Below are positions 26,176 through 39,850 of a stretch of 64,000 nt of DNA, one piece after another. The stretch lies in NCBI GenBank assembly GCA_003344405.1, contig NOWV01000124.1, forward strand, positions 124,001 through 188,000, in the 5' to 3' direction. Each line of letters opens with the position of its first letter. Within the stretch, counting starts at the first letter, position 1. The position numbers and the translations under genes were made by a program. The DNA comes from Trichoplax sp. H2 (taxonomy: Eukaryota > Placozoa > Uniplacotomia > Trichoplacea). The notes beneath the pieces were generated by a model. That model was not told where the DNA came from, ran no database searches, and worked only from the letters and a program-made list of their open reading frames with translations.

Positions 26176-29100
26176 TTAAACATTAAATTCCGATACTCTC
26201 CAAAACAATACTGACAATCCTTTGGTATTTTTAGGTAATTTTTCATCATCCAATTGCTGCTTGGAACTATTCTTAAAAGTTCGGCAGCCACGACCACAAC
26301 TCACAATAAACACACTGGCAACTCCTTCAGCATAAGACGCACTATCATCTTTGCCATGACTACTACATCTTGACAGCGTTGGAGAGTCGAAACGGCAACC
26401 TGACCCTGCGTCAGATGTATCACTATCATATGCTGATGTGGTAATAATAACACTAAGCATATCGACGGAACCATAATGACCGCAACTGAGCAACGTTATG
26501 GGAGGACATTGTTCCAAACAAGATGTAGTGATCGTAATATTAGGTAAAGGTAAATTCAGTATAGCTCCCATATTAGTACCAATCCATAATAAATCATTGT
26601 AGACTAAAAGCGAAGTTACTTGAATATCATTTCCCATATCGTAGAGACTTTGCATGCCGTCGCTATCGATACCTAATAGTTATTAATTAGTCAGCAGTAA
26701 GTAATTTAATAGAAAGATAGCAAAAATGTAACAGCCATCTTGTATCAAACTAACCTGATAATACATCTGGAGCTGTATCGATAACTAGTAAACGCTCGTA
26801 ACTAATTGCATGAAATAATCGAAGAATGGAATTGCGCGAAAAAGAGACCCAAACACCGGTCTTGTAGTATATCATTTTATCAATTTTACTATCTTTCTTA
26901 ACATTGATGATAATACTTGCCTAAAGAACACATTCAACATCCAGTAAATCAAGACATTAAGGATAGCGATGATGCAAATTTACAAGAAATTGCCCTTGTT
27001 AATATCGAATAACCGCAGTATGTGCAATATCTACGCGCTGCTTACCTCTATAGATAGTGTTTCAATGTTGATGACTTTTATATTATTTTCGCAGCTACAC
27101 CAGATAGTATCTAGGGCGTCGATCATATACGTGATTGGAGTCTCAAATAAATGTATTTTAACAGCGTCGTGATTATCATTATTCCCAGATCCTAAAATAC
27201 ACAAAAAATTCGCGTCAACTATTCCAATACTGAAATTAAAAAAAATGAGCTATATTCCAGTTTAAGCCTATCTCTAGTTACCAAGATTATATACAAGAAG
27301 GTTGCCACTTGTTAATGACAAAAATACTCTATTCTTGGTATATCTACAAATAGATAAAAATGATTAATCAATAAAAGCCTAATACACGCCACTACTGCAG
27401 TATAAATACTTACAATAATTTATTTAAATTAATTAATTACGGTATGAATTGCTACTTACAGGATAGCAGTTATCGGTGCATCGTGCTGAAATATCACTTC
27501 TTTCTTTTGATCCTTTAAATGGCAACTTAAAATGCGAATACTATTACAGTGATAATTATAATAGTACCGACACAAATAAAACGAGTTAGAAGTGACGACA
27601 AATACACAGAAAAACGGTAACATTTTTTAAAAAGTTTTGCAATCCAACTCACCTCCCATTGTTTAAAGCTATCCATAACGTATTTCTTCCTTCCATATCG
27701 TCCAACCAGACGAATAATTCTTTTGTAGTATCATCCAATGAACCATAGTATGACTCTCTATCGGTATTCAATTGGGGTGATGCAGGTTCACGATCTGTAT
27801 AGTATTTACTCAATTGGCTTAATTTTAAGGATTCATTACCAAATGAATCTGGCGCATTAACTTGATTATGTGTCGTAGATTTCGCATTGTCTGCTAATTC
27901 ATTTAATGAATTTACACAATTAAAGATCTTTTACTTTGTAGTCAAAATAAAAATTTTGTAATCATCATTGAATGAAGCAAAACTACTCTACCTTCAATAG
28001 CATTAACTGCATTTGGTGTCTCGTCTGTCGATGAATTCAACTCTGAGGATGTATTTCTTTCCAAGTCATCTTTCATCGCGTTATCATCATTTGAATATGT
28101 TATTTCCATGAAGTTATTGCTAGGCTTACAATCGGCTTCAATGGTACTGACAATAATTTTGTCAGCTTGTACAGTGATATGAGGCTCATTGAGTGATGAT
28201 AACGAGTTGTTATCGTCAGTTATAGATGTCTCAATGGTTTCAGTACGATTACTTATGGAATCGACTTGGAGCTCTTTAACACTTTTCGCATGATTTAAAT
28301 TTGCTATCTTTACAATATCATTTGTGAACTGATCATTGCTATCCTCTGTCATATGTATGTTCGATCTAAAATTTAAATTGAAAGGTGCACAGGCTAACGA
28401 AGTTACACTTTCCTTCATGTCAATCACCTTATTGCATATAATCTGATCAGATTTTATAGAGAGACAATGAATTTCAGTCCTATTGGAATTGCCAAGTGCC
28501 ATCCATACAGCGCTATTCTTGTGTAAATCCTGTGTACTTGATCCAGTAATATTATAAATCATTGAATTGGCCCAACGAATTACCTACATGTAGTAGATAA
28601 TATTCAGTCACCAATACTGTCTTATCATACAGCAATGACAAAACTACTATACTGTTATTAGATGTTATTAGAATCATTACCTTTAAATTTTCTTGTTCAT
28701 TAACATCAGTATTTGGAAATTCCCAAGTACGGTCCAACTTAGGCAGTGCTTTTCTTTCCTCATCGTCATCTATGCTCTCTAAAACATCAGCAAAACTCAT
28801 TCCTTGAGCAACATTGAGCTAGTTACGTTGCTAATTACACATTTATTACCTAGACGCTTTAAAAGATCCGCAAAATCATATTTCCATGATGATTTGGCTT
28901 CAGGAGATTCAAAAGAGAACGAAAAAGTTGCTTCACTACCATCCCTAATCCAACCAAATCCGTGAAAAAATCAGTGCATCAAAATTAAATGTAATCGCCT
29001 CTTAGTCACTTAAGATGTTCTAGAGTATTTACCGGAAATTGATAGATAATTCTACCAGTGTAAATAGTAGACCGGAAGTGTTTTGTTTTTGCTCCGCCAA

Positions 29101-32100
29101 TTGATGCTTTTCCAGCAGATTTGCAGCTTGTTGCAATTTTTGCGCTAAATCTTCCGTTAGCTTCTGTGAGCAATGCTGCAGTTCCTATTAAAAGCATGCC
29201 TCGAATTAGCTGGCAGTATAACGAACAGATAGAACCAAAGAAACTGATTTAACAACCTTATGGTTGCAGTTAAGAGACTCAGAGAGTGTAGTAATTTGCC
29301 GCATAATATGTAAATCATGTTCAATTTCTTTTATTGCGCTCTTATCAGTCAATATACGAGAATTTTGCCCTACTGTTGCAGTTGATGGCGCTAAATAAAT
29401 AAAACGATAGATAGCATTTTTAGTAAATCCCTACAGGCTACGCGTATTATTGACGATTATTTTATTTTTCCAAAGTTACTATTACGATCATTGCATACCT
29501 TGACAAATGCTTATATCTCGCAAAGGCGCCATCCATTGCAGCCTATACTTAAATGTCTCACCGGAACTCATTCTTTGCATTAAATCGATATTGAGATAAA
29601 GTAGTTAATGAAGTAGCCTAACAAGCGATCTGAAAAGTTAAACTGTGATGATACCGTAAGTCTATACCTTTTAAATGTGCCAGCTCTCCGCTTAACAACA
29701 CATACCAACAGATCGGAAAAGAGAATTAAACTCCTATCCTTCCTAACTATACCTTTGCCCTTATTAATACATATCGAAAGACCGAAAGGTTAAAAGTATA
29801 GCCAAAATTAAGCTAAAGTAATCTAGTAGACTTACCAATTCAGATACGTTATCGCGTCTTATAAAGTGTCTTCCTGGTGATGCAAGCTATCCATATGAGA
29901 CAAACAATGAATATCAATTTTAATAATTGAGAATCACACTCGTAGAAATGTCGCTAGTTTCTACATACATGTGGAAAACCATCGATAAGGATTTCAATAT
30001 CACGAATTTTCTCTTCTTCCTTTTTATGCCTTTCCCTTTCTACTTTAACTTCATTCATAGAATCAGCAAGCTTTCGCAACTCTCTTAATGCAACCTTTAA
30101 ACTATCGTAATCGTGATGTGATAGAGGCGTATACTTTAACAATTCCTAATAACAACAACTTTATACGTCAATATTCAGTCCATACACAATAAGATTGAAT
30201 AATTTGTCAGCAATATGCAAGAAAATTTATCCAAGATAGATAGCTCTAGCTTCAAAAAGAATGGTCACCTTAAGCACCAAAACATATCGCGGGATTCTCT
30301 GAACGGGCATAATCATAAGATCTTGTAACGTTAATTTTTCTTTATGTTCTTTAGCACATACCTAGTAAATGACGCGTAAGATATAGACAATACGTCTTTA
30401 AAATTTCAATCTTGACTTACTTCTAAGAACTTTTGGAATCCTTCATTTGATGAATAGGCAACTGCTAATGCTTTTCTAGCTCTTGAAAAATTTATAATAA
30501 AGTTACTGTAGGCGTTAACCAGGATAACCTTGGTAAACTAAAAAAAAGCAAACCGATCCTATTAGTAACAAGTAAAACAGTACGAAGTAACGAGCGGATA
30601 ATAATAATTTTTAAGAATAGCTCATTGCCAGAAAACAAGTAAACTGTTAAGTAACATACACTTTGAAGGAATAAATCTCCTATCCTCCTTTTATTGTCGC
30701 TAGTTTCTATTCGACGGGCCAACTGATCGAGGAAAAAATCATGACACAACAAAATTTCCGGTACTTGATAGAATATGGCATTGATTAAGTTCTTATTAAT
30801 GACGATGTTATTGCTAGGATCCTTAAGAGTATTATAATAATCCTACAAAATACGGAATATGATCATCCAAAAATGTAAAAGCAATATATATTGCAGATAG
30901 GTGATTAACGCATAAATCTGATCAAGGTTAAACCAAGAAATTACATTCTACTAGCAATTTATCCTGCCTAGGTACATGTTACAGTACGTCAATATAGCGT
31001 AAAGTAACAGAATCTTTTGTAGTAAAAGTATCAGTTATCAACTGTAACTCATCCTATTTATACTTTACTTTAATTTACTTTAAGTGGTCCTTTAAATACA
31101 TTAGTAACAGAAATTGTCTTTTTCTTTAATTAAAATTATCATGTGATACTAGTAGTTCAAAAGTTGTCGAGATTCACAATAAGTTAATTCATTAATAAAG
31201 TATATAACAGTAAAAATCTTAATGTGACTTATATGGATAAAAACATGGATTAATAGTCACATGCCGTATACCTGCTTCAATGTCCGGAGAGCTGCTACGT
31301 AATTTATTTCTGTTTCTAAAAGATTTTGTAAGATATAATGTCTAGTATCCTTGAGAAAATAAATAAGAAAATTTCAGTAAGCAGGTCGTATCACTGATCT
31401 TTTCCAATTCTACGCTGGTAATCAAGATGTACCTCAATAGAGCTTATTGAGGTCGCAGCAACTGAATCCTCAGTGTTTTTATTGGTCTTATCATTTCCCA
31501 TATTTTTAATATTTGGATCTAACGGTGGTGGAGTGTCAGCAACATCATCTTCTTTTGAGTGTTGCTTTTTTGAAGTTAGTATAGGACTGCTGCTACTTGA
31601 ATTTGTCACCGAACGACCAGATACACCATGAAGAAGTATTTTACGAATCGACGGTCGTGATTTCAATTTGGGATAATGTGTTGGCACCTTAACGGCGTCA
31701 TCATCAAGAAGCAGTTTAGCTGAAAGAGCTTTAGTAAGTTTCTTATGTGTATAACTCAATGGAGAGCCTTTCTTATTTGGAAGTAAAGCTAAATCTTCTG
31801 CACTTTCAAATTTGTGAGATTTATGTCTACGACTGCCATTTCTGATTTTGGCATCAGTAGTATTGGTATCATGGGAACCATTATTTCGAATAAATGCGTT
31901 TGCATCTCCGAAACTACCACTGGACCTCATTATATCATCAACAGGTTGAATAATTGCTTGACGAGGTACTTGATAATCGTCAGTTGTAGTATCAGCTTGA
32001 GCTCGATCTCTTAAATTGTTTTCTACCGGTTTATTACTTCTAATATCGCTAGGTACACAATAATAATGTTCCTCATCGACTTGTTGTTTCTTTACTTTGC

Positions 32101-32934
32101 CGTTAGGTTCTACATCTGTTTAGGGGAAAAAATAGAAATACGCAATAGTTTTATTGATAGTTCAAGAAACTATTCAATTATAACTTAATCGTAATCTAGA
32201 GTAGCAAGTTGTCAATATTATCTTTCCATTTTATCAACAAGTGAGTGAAAACTAGTTGTGCTTCAGCAAGTAATTACTTACCTAATTTGCTGTATAATTT
32301 GTGGCGTAACGTAGGACTTGTATGCGCTGAATGAGACTTTTCTTTAGGGATCTTTTTCGATAGTAATTGGTTAGCCGAACTTACAATTAAGGAATCGGAT
32401 ATTAAACTCCTTCGATTATGTACTGCTTGTAATACTTTATCACGTCGAATTTTATTCTTGTCAGAAACGTCCAATGATTTTCTATTTTCTGCCTGATTTA
32501 CTAATTTACTATCGTCATGGCGTGCTCTAACCGAATATTTGGAGTACAATCCAACCTATATAGAATCAAAAGGAGAAAAATTCAAGCTTCAATTGTGTCC
32601 ACTCTTTATGTCATATACGATGTGGAACACTTTAATAACAACACACATTTCGGTTGAAAAATACGATAATAATTATTATTCATCACAAGTTGTCATTTTT
32701 AAGTTGACTACAGTTATCTCCCATTTTATCGAACTTCAAGAATGTCCAAAACCTCCATCAACATTGACTGTGCGTATAGTACCGGCGAGATAATAATCAT
32801 TGCAGAAATAGAACAAATATCCTAGTGCCAGAAATTATTGCAAACGTTATGATGATCAGCGTTACTGTCGTCTCTTCAAGCTCAAGACTGGCAATAATGA
32901 CAAACTCGTTACTCGTCATCATCGTGTATGGCAT
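26176..32934 (-). CDS. ARHGEF17: Rho guanine nucleotide exchange factor 17 (TEM4) orthologue
   Basis: Loads Rho GTPases with GTP via a DH-PH unit; family members act at actin and cell junctions. Exons: 32866-32934 (probable first, MPYTMMTSNEF...), 32282-32555, 31433-32115, 31272-31349, 30660-30842, 30421-30537, 30269-30361, 29969-30145, 29836-29886, 29668-29759, 29499-29572, 29257-29390, 29033-29184, 28850-28944, 28681-28802, 27992-28583, 27653-27893, 27460-27540, 27282-27343, 27046-27191, 26755-26920, 26176-26672. All phases match, giving about 1392 residues. The N-terminal ~340 residues are basic/Ser-rich and disordered. DH runs from HYILQNLLETE through DLMIMPVQRIPRY to LLKYTPLSHHD. PH has RSLILFSDLLVCVVKRR, followed by a helical insert (LSESL...). 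A C-terminal beta-propeller has AILYTKNRVFLSL, GVWVSFSRNSILRLFH and LLWIGT, ending FWRV. The order and sequence fit ARHGEF17 better than ARHGEF10. Only the first exon is uncertain. Confidence 0.93.
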
Positions 32935-33199
32935 GAGAATAATTTCAAGTTAACAATATTGCCTTTCACCGCTGCATTAGGTTATGATATAGTTTAAAAA
33001 TTTGCATATAGAGGCGTTTAGAAGTAGTAGAAATTGGATCCATAATTATAAATCCACATTTTTGTAATTACAGCTAAATTAATCTAATTCATGAATATTA
33101 CAACAATCGAGTTCTTCCATCGACGTATCGATTGCTCATGTGTAAATTGGATATTATTTTGACATCTTACGCTTATTAAAGCGTTCATAGGTCATATTT

Positions 33200-34780
33200 T
33201 GAAGGGTGTATTAATGGTTAAGGTAAGAGAGAAGTTTCTAGCTGAATTTCTATCTACATTACTACACTTTCAAATGATCTACAAGGATAGAAAATGATGT
33301 TAAGACACGCTGCTTGATCCCTACAGTATGGCTAACGTACAGTGAGGAGATCACTTTATAATGTCTTCAAGTTTATCGTCATCAAATGGTGAAAATAAAC
33401 GGCTTCCATGGCTAGCATATATCATCAATTCGGTCGTCATGAATATTAGAGTAGGCAGGCCATTTTACAGTTGGACTTGCATGCCTGGATAGAGATGGAC
33501 AGGAAGAAAAGTCCTCATTTCGAGGTGTTGCTCATGAATTGTCCACAGTGAGGGCTGTATTACTGACAATCTTGAAAGTTTCTCGTTATCAAATCGAGGC
33601 ATAAACTACATTAATGGCTAGCAAAGAGTCCATAATAACGTTAGTGGTCATTGATGTCAGAAATCAAGGATATTTTCCATTTAAACCTACATTCACTAAC
33701 AAGGGTGTAAAGTGATTCTATAAAATCGTCATCTTCGTACCTACTATATGAATGAACAGTGATGATATTCCTTTCCATTATCTCCCTTTTTATCAACTTA
33801 TGGAATGCATTTTCGAGTCACAGATATCAGGAGAAGACAAACTTTCTATTTCAACCCACATTTTACTTTACTGTACTTGTAGAAAGAATTGGTAAGGATA
33901 AAAATTGTCGTTTGCTAACTATTGAAGTTCATTTTCGACATGTTGCTGGCGATTTCCTGTATGAATCAACAGTAGCGATATTCCTTTTACATTATCTTCC
34001 AAGTGCCTTGTTATCAAATTATGCAATGAATTCCATCGTCATGGATATCAGAAGAGAAGGAAATTTTCGATTTCAATCTACACTACTTTACTCTACACGT
34101 AGATAGGATTTGACAAGGATAAAATCATCCATTGCCCGTTACTCAAGTCCATGTTTGATATCTTACTGATTACCTACAGTACGAATCAACAGCGAAAATA
34201 TTACTCTAGGTCTATCTAGAATTTGATTGTCATCAAATCATAACCTCTTTCGATGGCTAGTATATTGTACATCATAAATTGTGTAGTCATTGACATCAGA
34301 GTAGAAGGAAATTCCATGTTGAAACCTACATTAATGGACGATAGAATGGATTGACAAGGATAACGATTGTCCTTTTCCATGTGTTGCTGACTACTTATTG
34401 TAGGAATCAACAGCGAGAATAGAACTGGGCATGTTGATGGTCATCGAATTAAAGAATAAACGCTTTCCATGACTAGTAGACATCATCTATTCCCTTGTCA
34501 TCTATATCGAAGGAGAAGGGAATTTTTTCCAGTATTTGAACTTGCATAACATGAAGAAATACCAGGAATTGACAAGGATCAAAGTCGTGATTGGCTCACT
34601 ACTTGCTGTACGAATCGACAACCAAGGTAAAGAATCAACTCCTTGGGTAGCTAGTAGACATTATCCATCCCGTAGCCATCGATAGTCGAGAAGGAAACTA
34701 ACTTTGCATTTGAACCTCATGACTACACTGTACCGTAGACGCATCCATCGACAGGATATTGCCGTCCATGTTGAAAGATT
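33200..34780. repeat. degenerate tandem array, unit about 215 bp
   Basis: Recurring blocks such as GAATCAACAGCGA-AATAT, TTGACAAGGATAA and GGCTAGTA-ACATCAT return at roughly 200-220 base spacing (for example 33962, 34181, 34400). Confidence 0.7.
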
Positions 34781-34790
34781 ATCGTTATCA

Positions 34791-35705
34791 AACTAAAGGA
34801 ATACGAGTAAATTCTTTCCAGAACTACATCATCGATTCGGTAGTCATTCATATTACAACTTGATTAATGTTGATGTGATTGTTTAACAAGTATATCTCCA
34901 CTATGCAAGGTCGATAAATCAGTCATAAGTTTGTATTTCTAGCTATGCGACTTAACATCATTCCTCTATCCCTAACACCTCAAAGAGCATCGATATGATG
35001 ATCGATGGCCATATTGGATAGTAGGTCATCACGATAGGTTACGTCGTGGCTAAAATAAAAGTTACTTCCAGCTATGCTATGCTACTACAGCCAAGATCGT
35101 TCCTTTAACTACAACATAGTAAACAGACTCGACGATCGTCATGCTCAAATTAATAAGTCAACACGATTGGCTACATCGTGGCTAAAATCAAAGTTATTTC
35201 CAGCTATGCTATGCTACTACAGCCAAGATCATTCCTTTAACTACAAGTTAGTAAACAGATTCGACAGTGGCCATATTGGATAGTAGGCCATCTAACCACT
35301 ATATAGTAAACAGACTCGACGATGACCGATCGCCATGTTCAAATTAATAAGTCAACACGATAGGTTACATCGTGACTAAAATCAAAGTTATTTCTAGCTA
35401 TGCTATGCTACTACAGCCAAGATCATTCCTTTAACTACAAGTTAGTAAACAGATTCGACAGTGGCCATATTGGATAGTAGGCCATCTAACCACTATATAG
35501 TAAACAGACTCGACGATGACCGATCGCCATGTTCAAATTAATAAGTCAACACGATAGGTTACATCGTGACTAAAATCAAAGTTATTTCCAGCTATGCTAT
35601 GCTACTACAGCCAAGATCATTCCTTTAACTACAACCTAGTAAACAGACTCGACGATGACCGATCGTCCTGTTCAAATTAGTAAGTCATCACGATAGGTTA
35701 CATCG
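34791..35705. repeat. tandem array left of the gap, with near-identical copy at right
   Basis: Units contain GCTATGCTACTACAGCCAAG, CATTCCTTTAACTACAA and ACGATAGGTTACATCG. The first 250 bases (from AACTAAAGGAATACGAG) match 35726-35975 with few differences, and the last ~130 bases match 36230-36365. This suggests both sides of the gap represent one locus. Confidence 0.85.
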
Positions 35706-35725
35706 NNNNNNNNNNNNNNNNNNNN
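35706..35725. other. assembly gap (20 N)
   Basis: Run of 20 unknown bases inside a tandem array. The flanks duplicate each other, so the true distance may be negative (overlap). Confidence 0.99.
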
Positions 35726-36780
35726 AACTAAAGGAATACGAGTAAATTCTTTCCAGAACTACATCATCGATTCGGTAGTCATTCATATTACAACTTGATT
35801 AATGTTGATGTGATTGTTTAACAAGTATATCTCCACTATGCAAGGTCGATAAATCAGTTACAAGTTTGTATTTCTAACTATGCGACTTAACATCATTCCT
35901 CTATCCCTAACACCTCAAACAGCATCGATATGATGATCGATGGCCATATTGGATAGTAGGTCATCACGATAGGTTACATCCAAAGTAAAACATATTTATA
36001 ACTATGCTAATGCAGTACAGATCATTCCTCTATCTACAACATCGTAAACAGACTCGACACGATAGCCATCTTGGATAGTAGGTCATCACCAACGGTTTAC
36101 ATTGTGGCTAAAACTTATTCGTGGAAATGCTAGTACAGTAAAAGATCATTCTTCTATCTACAACATCGTCAACTGACTTGACACGATGGCCATATTGGAT
36201 AGTAGGTCATCACGATAGGTTACATCGTGGCTAAAATCAAAGTTATTTCCAGCTATGCTATGCTACTACAGCCAAGATCATTCCTTTAACTACAACCTAG
36301 TAAACAGACTCGACGATGACCGATCGTCCTGTTCAAATTAGTAAGTCATCACGATAGGTTACATCGAGGCTAAAATGAAACTTCTTTCTAGCTATTGCTA
36401 CTACAGTAAAAATCATTCTTCTACCGACAACATAACAACTAGACTCGACGATGACCGACCATCATGTTGATATTAGTAGATTATCACCCTAGGTTGCATC
36501 ATGGCTAAAATAAAAGTTCATTCTAGCTATGCAGCTACAGTAAAAAATAAAAAACATTCCTCTATTTGTAGCTTTACAACAGAGCAAACAGACTCGATAT
36601 AATGGCCAATCGCCATGTTGATATTGGTAAGTTAGGATGATAGGTTACATCGTGACTAAACTAAAAATTATCTCTAGCGATGCAACCACAGTCAAGATCC
36701 TTTCCCTATCCCTTAACACAGTAAGCAGACTCCTTACCTTATCCGAATGATCGCGTGATGTATTGGAATCTGTAACAAAT
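35726..36780. repeat. tandem array right of the gap
   Basis: Same start and same end blocks as 34791-35705 but about 275 bases shorter over the shared part, as expected for a copy-number difference. It continues into more divergent units to about 36.7 kb. Confidence 0.8.
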
Positions 36781-37129
36781 CATGGGAGAATATCATTAGT
36801 TGTTAGCCATGGTTGATTATAAAGTTTAAATATACAAATTTCATTTTGTGATTAATTTAATGATAACCAAGCATCATCGTGACGACAGAATAACAACGTG
36901 ATCAATATTGCCAATATTACGCGTCTTTCTAAAAATGGTAATAATCATGGCAGTTGGAAAAGTATTTATCATCCACCCGTGGCATGATTACTGTGTATCC
37001 CCATCAAAATAATTAGATGTGATATAAACGAGTAAAAAAATCAATCAATCTTCTATCGACAACCATGAATAAAATTGGTAAGAAAGGAAAGTATGCTGTA
37101 AAAGTGAGAAAAGGAGCTTTGCGTTAGTA

Positions 37130-37570
37130 AGGAAGAAACTGCATTTTCATCCTCGTATTCACACTATTTTAGAGATTTGATGCAATCCAAACTGGTTAAA
37201 AAAAAAAATCATCCTCTTCCATCTGCAACTTTGACCACAAGAGACAAGGAAAGAGAAAGCGTTTGTAAAATTAGAAGTAATCCGTATGGAAGAAATTTCA
37301 TTTTCATATTCAACTCTATTTTAGTGATTTGATGCAATCCAAATTGGTTAAAAGAAACAAAAAATCATCCTCTTCCATCTGTAACTTTGACCAAAAGAGA
37401 CAAGGAAGGAGAAAGCGTTTGTGAAATTAAAAGTAGTCCGTATAGAAGAAAATTCATATTCAGCACTATTTTGGGATTCCATGCAATACAAACTGATTCA
37501 ATAGAAAGAATCGTCTTCCACCTACAACTTGGACAGCAATAGAGAAGGAAGGAAAGAGTTTGCACGCTAA
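37130..37570. repeat. three tandem copies of about 150 bp
   Basis: TTGATGCAATCCAAA-TGGTT, CATCCTCTTCCATCTG and GAGACAAGGA recur at about 37178, 37330 and 37475. Confidence 0.8.
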
Positions 37571-38859
37571 CTGAGAAAGGAGATTTTAGTCAGTTAGAGA
37601 AAAACTGCGTATTTATCAACCCCGTTTTAAGTAGTACTACAGTTGCTTTTTCAACTCTATTCAACTCGACGAATTTTCTTTCCTTCGTGTTTTTTCTTAT
37701 AAACATCAGTTTCTTAGTGCATCGTGATTCTCCATGTTGTTGGAGAAGAGCTTGAACACGCGGGTAGAGAAAGTAGGATGCGAATCCAGTAGGGAGGACA
37801 AGACTACGACTTACCCACAGTCGATCTTCGAATAGCAAATGCTGATGCATATTCAACGCTTTCGGCAAGTTGCTGGGTCTCGACAGCCACTTTTTCCTCA
37901 TCTTTATGATAACTAATAACTTTATTCCGATGTTTTTTACTTCTCAAATGAAACATTTTGTTCCACGGAGAAAATTATTGCAAGACCAATCAATTAATTC
38001 TACTACAAGAAAAGAAAACTACTGCTTTAAATGTGGATGCAAAAGACCGCCATGACGACAAGCCTGGAAATGGATTAATTTTGCGGGCCGCAAGCAAGAT
38101 TGTCAACGATGGCTATCCCTTTGGCGGACAAGTGAACTAATAGGCTTGAAAGAATTAACACTTTTCAATGGCGTTAAGCACTATGTCAATACCAATTGGC
38201 TTGTGAGTCTATCCAATCGACACCAATTGGTGTCGAAGAATTGCAATCTACGTCTTATTGACAGACCGAAAGCGATAATTTCTTTTCTGTGTCGATTCCG
38301 CGTTCGAGGATGGAATGGCGACAAACTGTTTTCAATAGCAATCTGTCCAATTCTTCAAGTCACGAAGGATTGAAGATGGAAGAGTATGAGAACTCGAGCA
38401 TCAATAGCGCCAAGTGGTTAGAGAAATAAATGACACAATCGCTGATAGAAAGGAATCCACCTTTTTAAAACTCTCCACTCGCTAGAAGGAAGAAGAAGGA
38501 ATGACCATCCGCCAAGCTCAAGACTGTACTAAAAAGATTGTATCTATCCTACTAAATATGTCGTCCTTCTCCACAGATTGGTTGTTTATAGCAATTTCAG
38601 TCAACAAGTAAGTATCCAATTACCCTTGGCACAATCCGAGTTTCCTTTTCTATCTGGATAATGGATTGAAAGCAAGTTTGCTAATGGCTACCACTGTTCC
38701 TAATGGGTAGCTAAAGAAATGCTAATGCTCTCTTTAATTTTTTTTCTCCGATCACGTCGATCACGTAGGCAACAAGGTGGATGGGAAAACGCTATTTAAC
38801 AGATCATAATGGATTGAAAGTTGGTTTTGAAATTGACTTTGCAATGGTAATAACCAATT

Positions 38860-39850
38860 AGACTTAATTTCCACTAGAGTGATCAATCAATTCGACTTAA
38901 TTTGCGCTAGACCAAGAACGAATTGAAGGTGATTTCCACTTGGCTAACAACCAAATTCGACTTGATTTCTACTAGACGAAGAATCGATTTGATGTGATTT
39001 CCACTCGGCTAACAATCAATTTGGCTTGATTTCTATTAGGCTAGCAATCAATTTGACTTTGATTTCTACTAGACGAAGAATCGATTTGATGTGATTTCCA
39101 CTCGGCTAACAATCAATTTGGCTTGATTTCTATTAGGCTAGCAATCAATTTGACTTTGATTTCCACTAGACTAACAACGAATTGAAGACGATTTCTACTT
39201 AACTAACAACCAAATTCGACTTGATTTTCACTAGACTAAGAATCAATTTGCTTTGATATCTACTGGACCAACAACGAATTGAAGGTGATTTCCACTCAGC
39301 TAACAACCAATTCTACTTGATTTCCACTAAACTAAGAATCGATGTGATGTGATTTCCACTCAGCTAAGAATCAATTTGGTTTGATTTCTACTAAGCTAGC
39401 AACCAATTTAACTCTGATTTCTACTTGATTTCCACTAGACTAAGAACCAATTTGAAGTGATTTCCACTCAGCTAAGAATCAATTTGGTTTGATTTCTACT
39501 AGGCTAGCAACCAATTTAACTCCGATTTTCACTAGTCCAAGAACCAATTAAAGGTGATTTCCACTAAACTAAGAATCAATTGGACATTTGGACTTGATTT
39601 CTGCTAGACCAAGAACGAATTGAAGGTGATTTCCACTTGGCTAATAACCAATTCCACTTGATTTCCACTTGACCAACAACGAATTGAACGTGTGATAATT
39701 TCCACTTGGCTAACAACCAATTTGACGTGATTTCCACTCGGCTAACAACCAATTGGACGTGAATTCTACTAAGCTAAGAACCAATGGGACTTGATTTCCA
39801 CTAAACTAAGAACCAATTGGACGTAATGTCCAATATTGGCTAAGAACGAA
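38860..39850. repeat. 32-bp minisatellite with 97-bp higher-order unit
   Basis: Basic unit of the form TGATTTCCACTAGGCTAACAATCAATTTG. A three-unit block beginning GACGAAGAATCGATTTG at 38975 recurs at 39072, 97 bases later, almost unchanged, so single units and triplets were both amplified. Confidence 0.85.

Noticed and set aside
32539-32793. 84-codon plus-strand frame
   Set aside because: It lies over the intron and second exon of ARHGEF17 on the other strand and shows no family features.
35074-35283. 69-codon frame with repeated peptide MLCYYSQD
   Set aside because: The peptide repeat only mirrors the DNA tandem array; the frame is not kept in neighbouring units.
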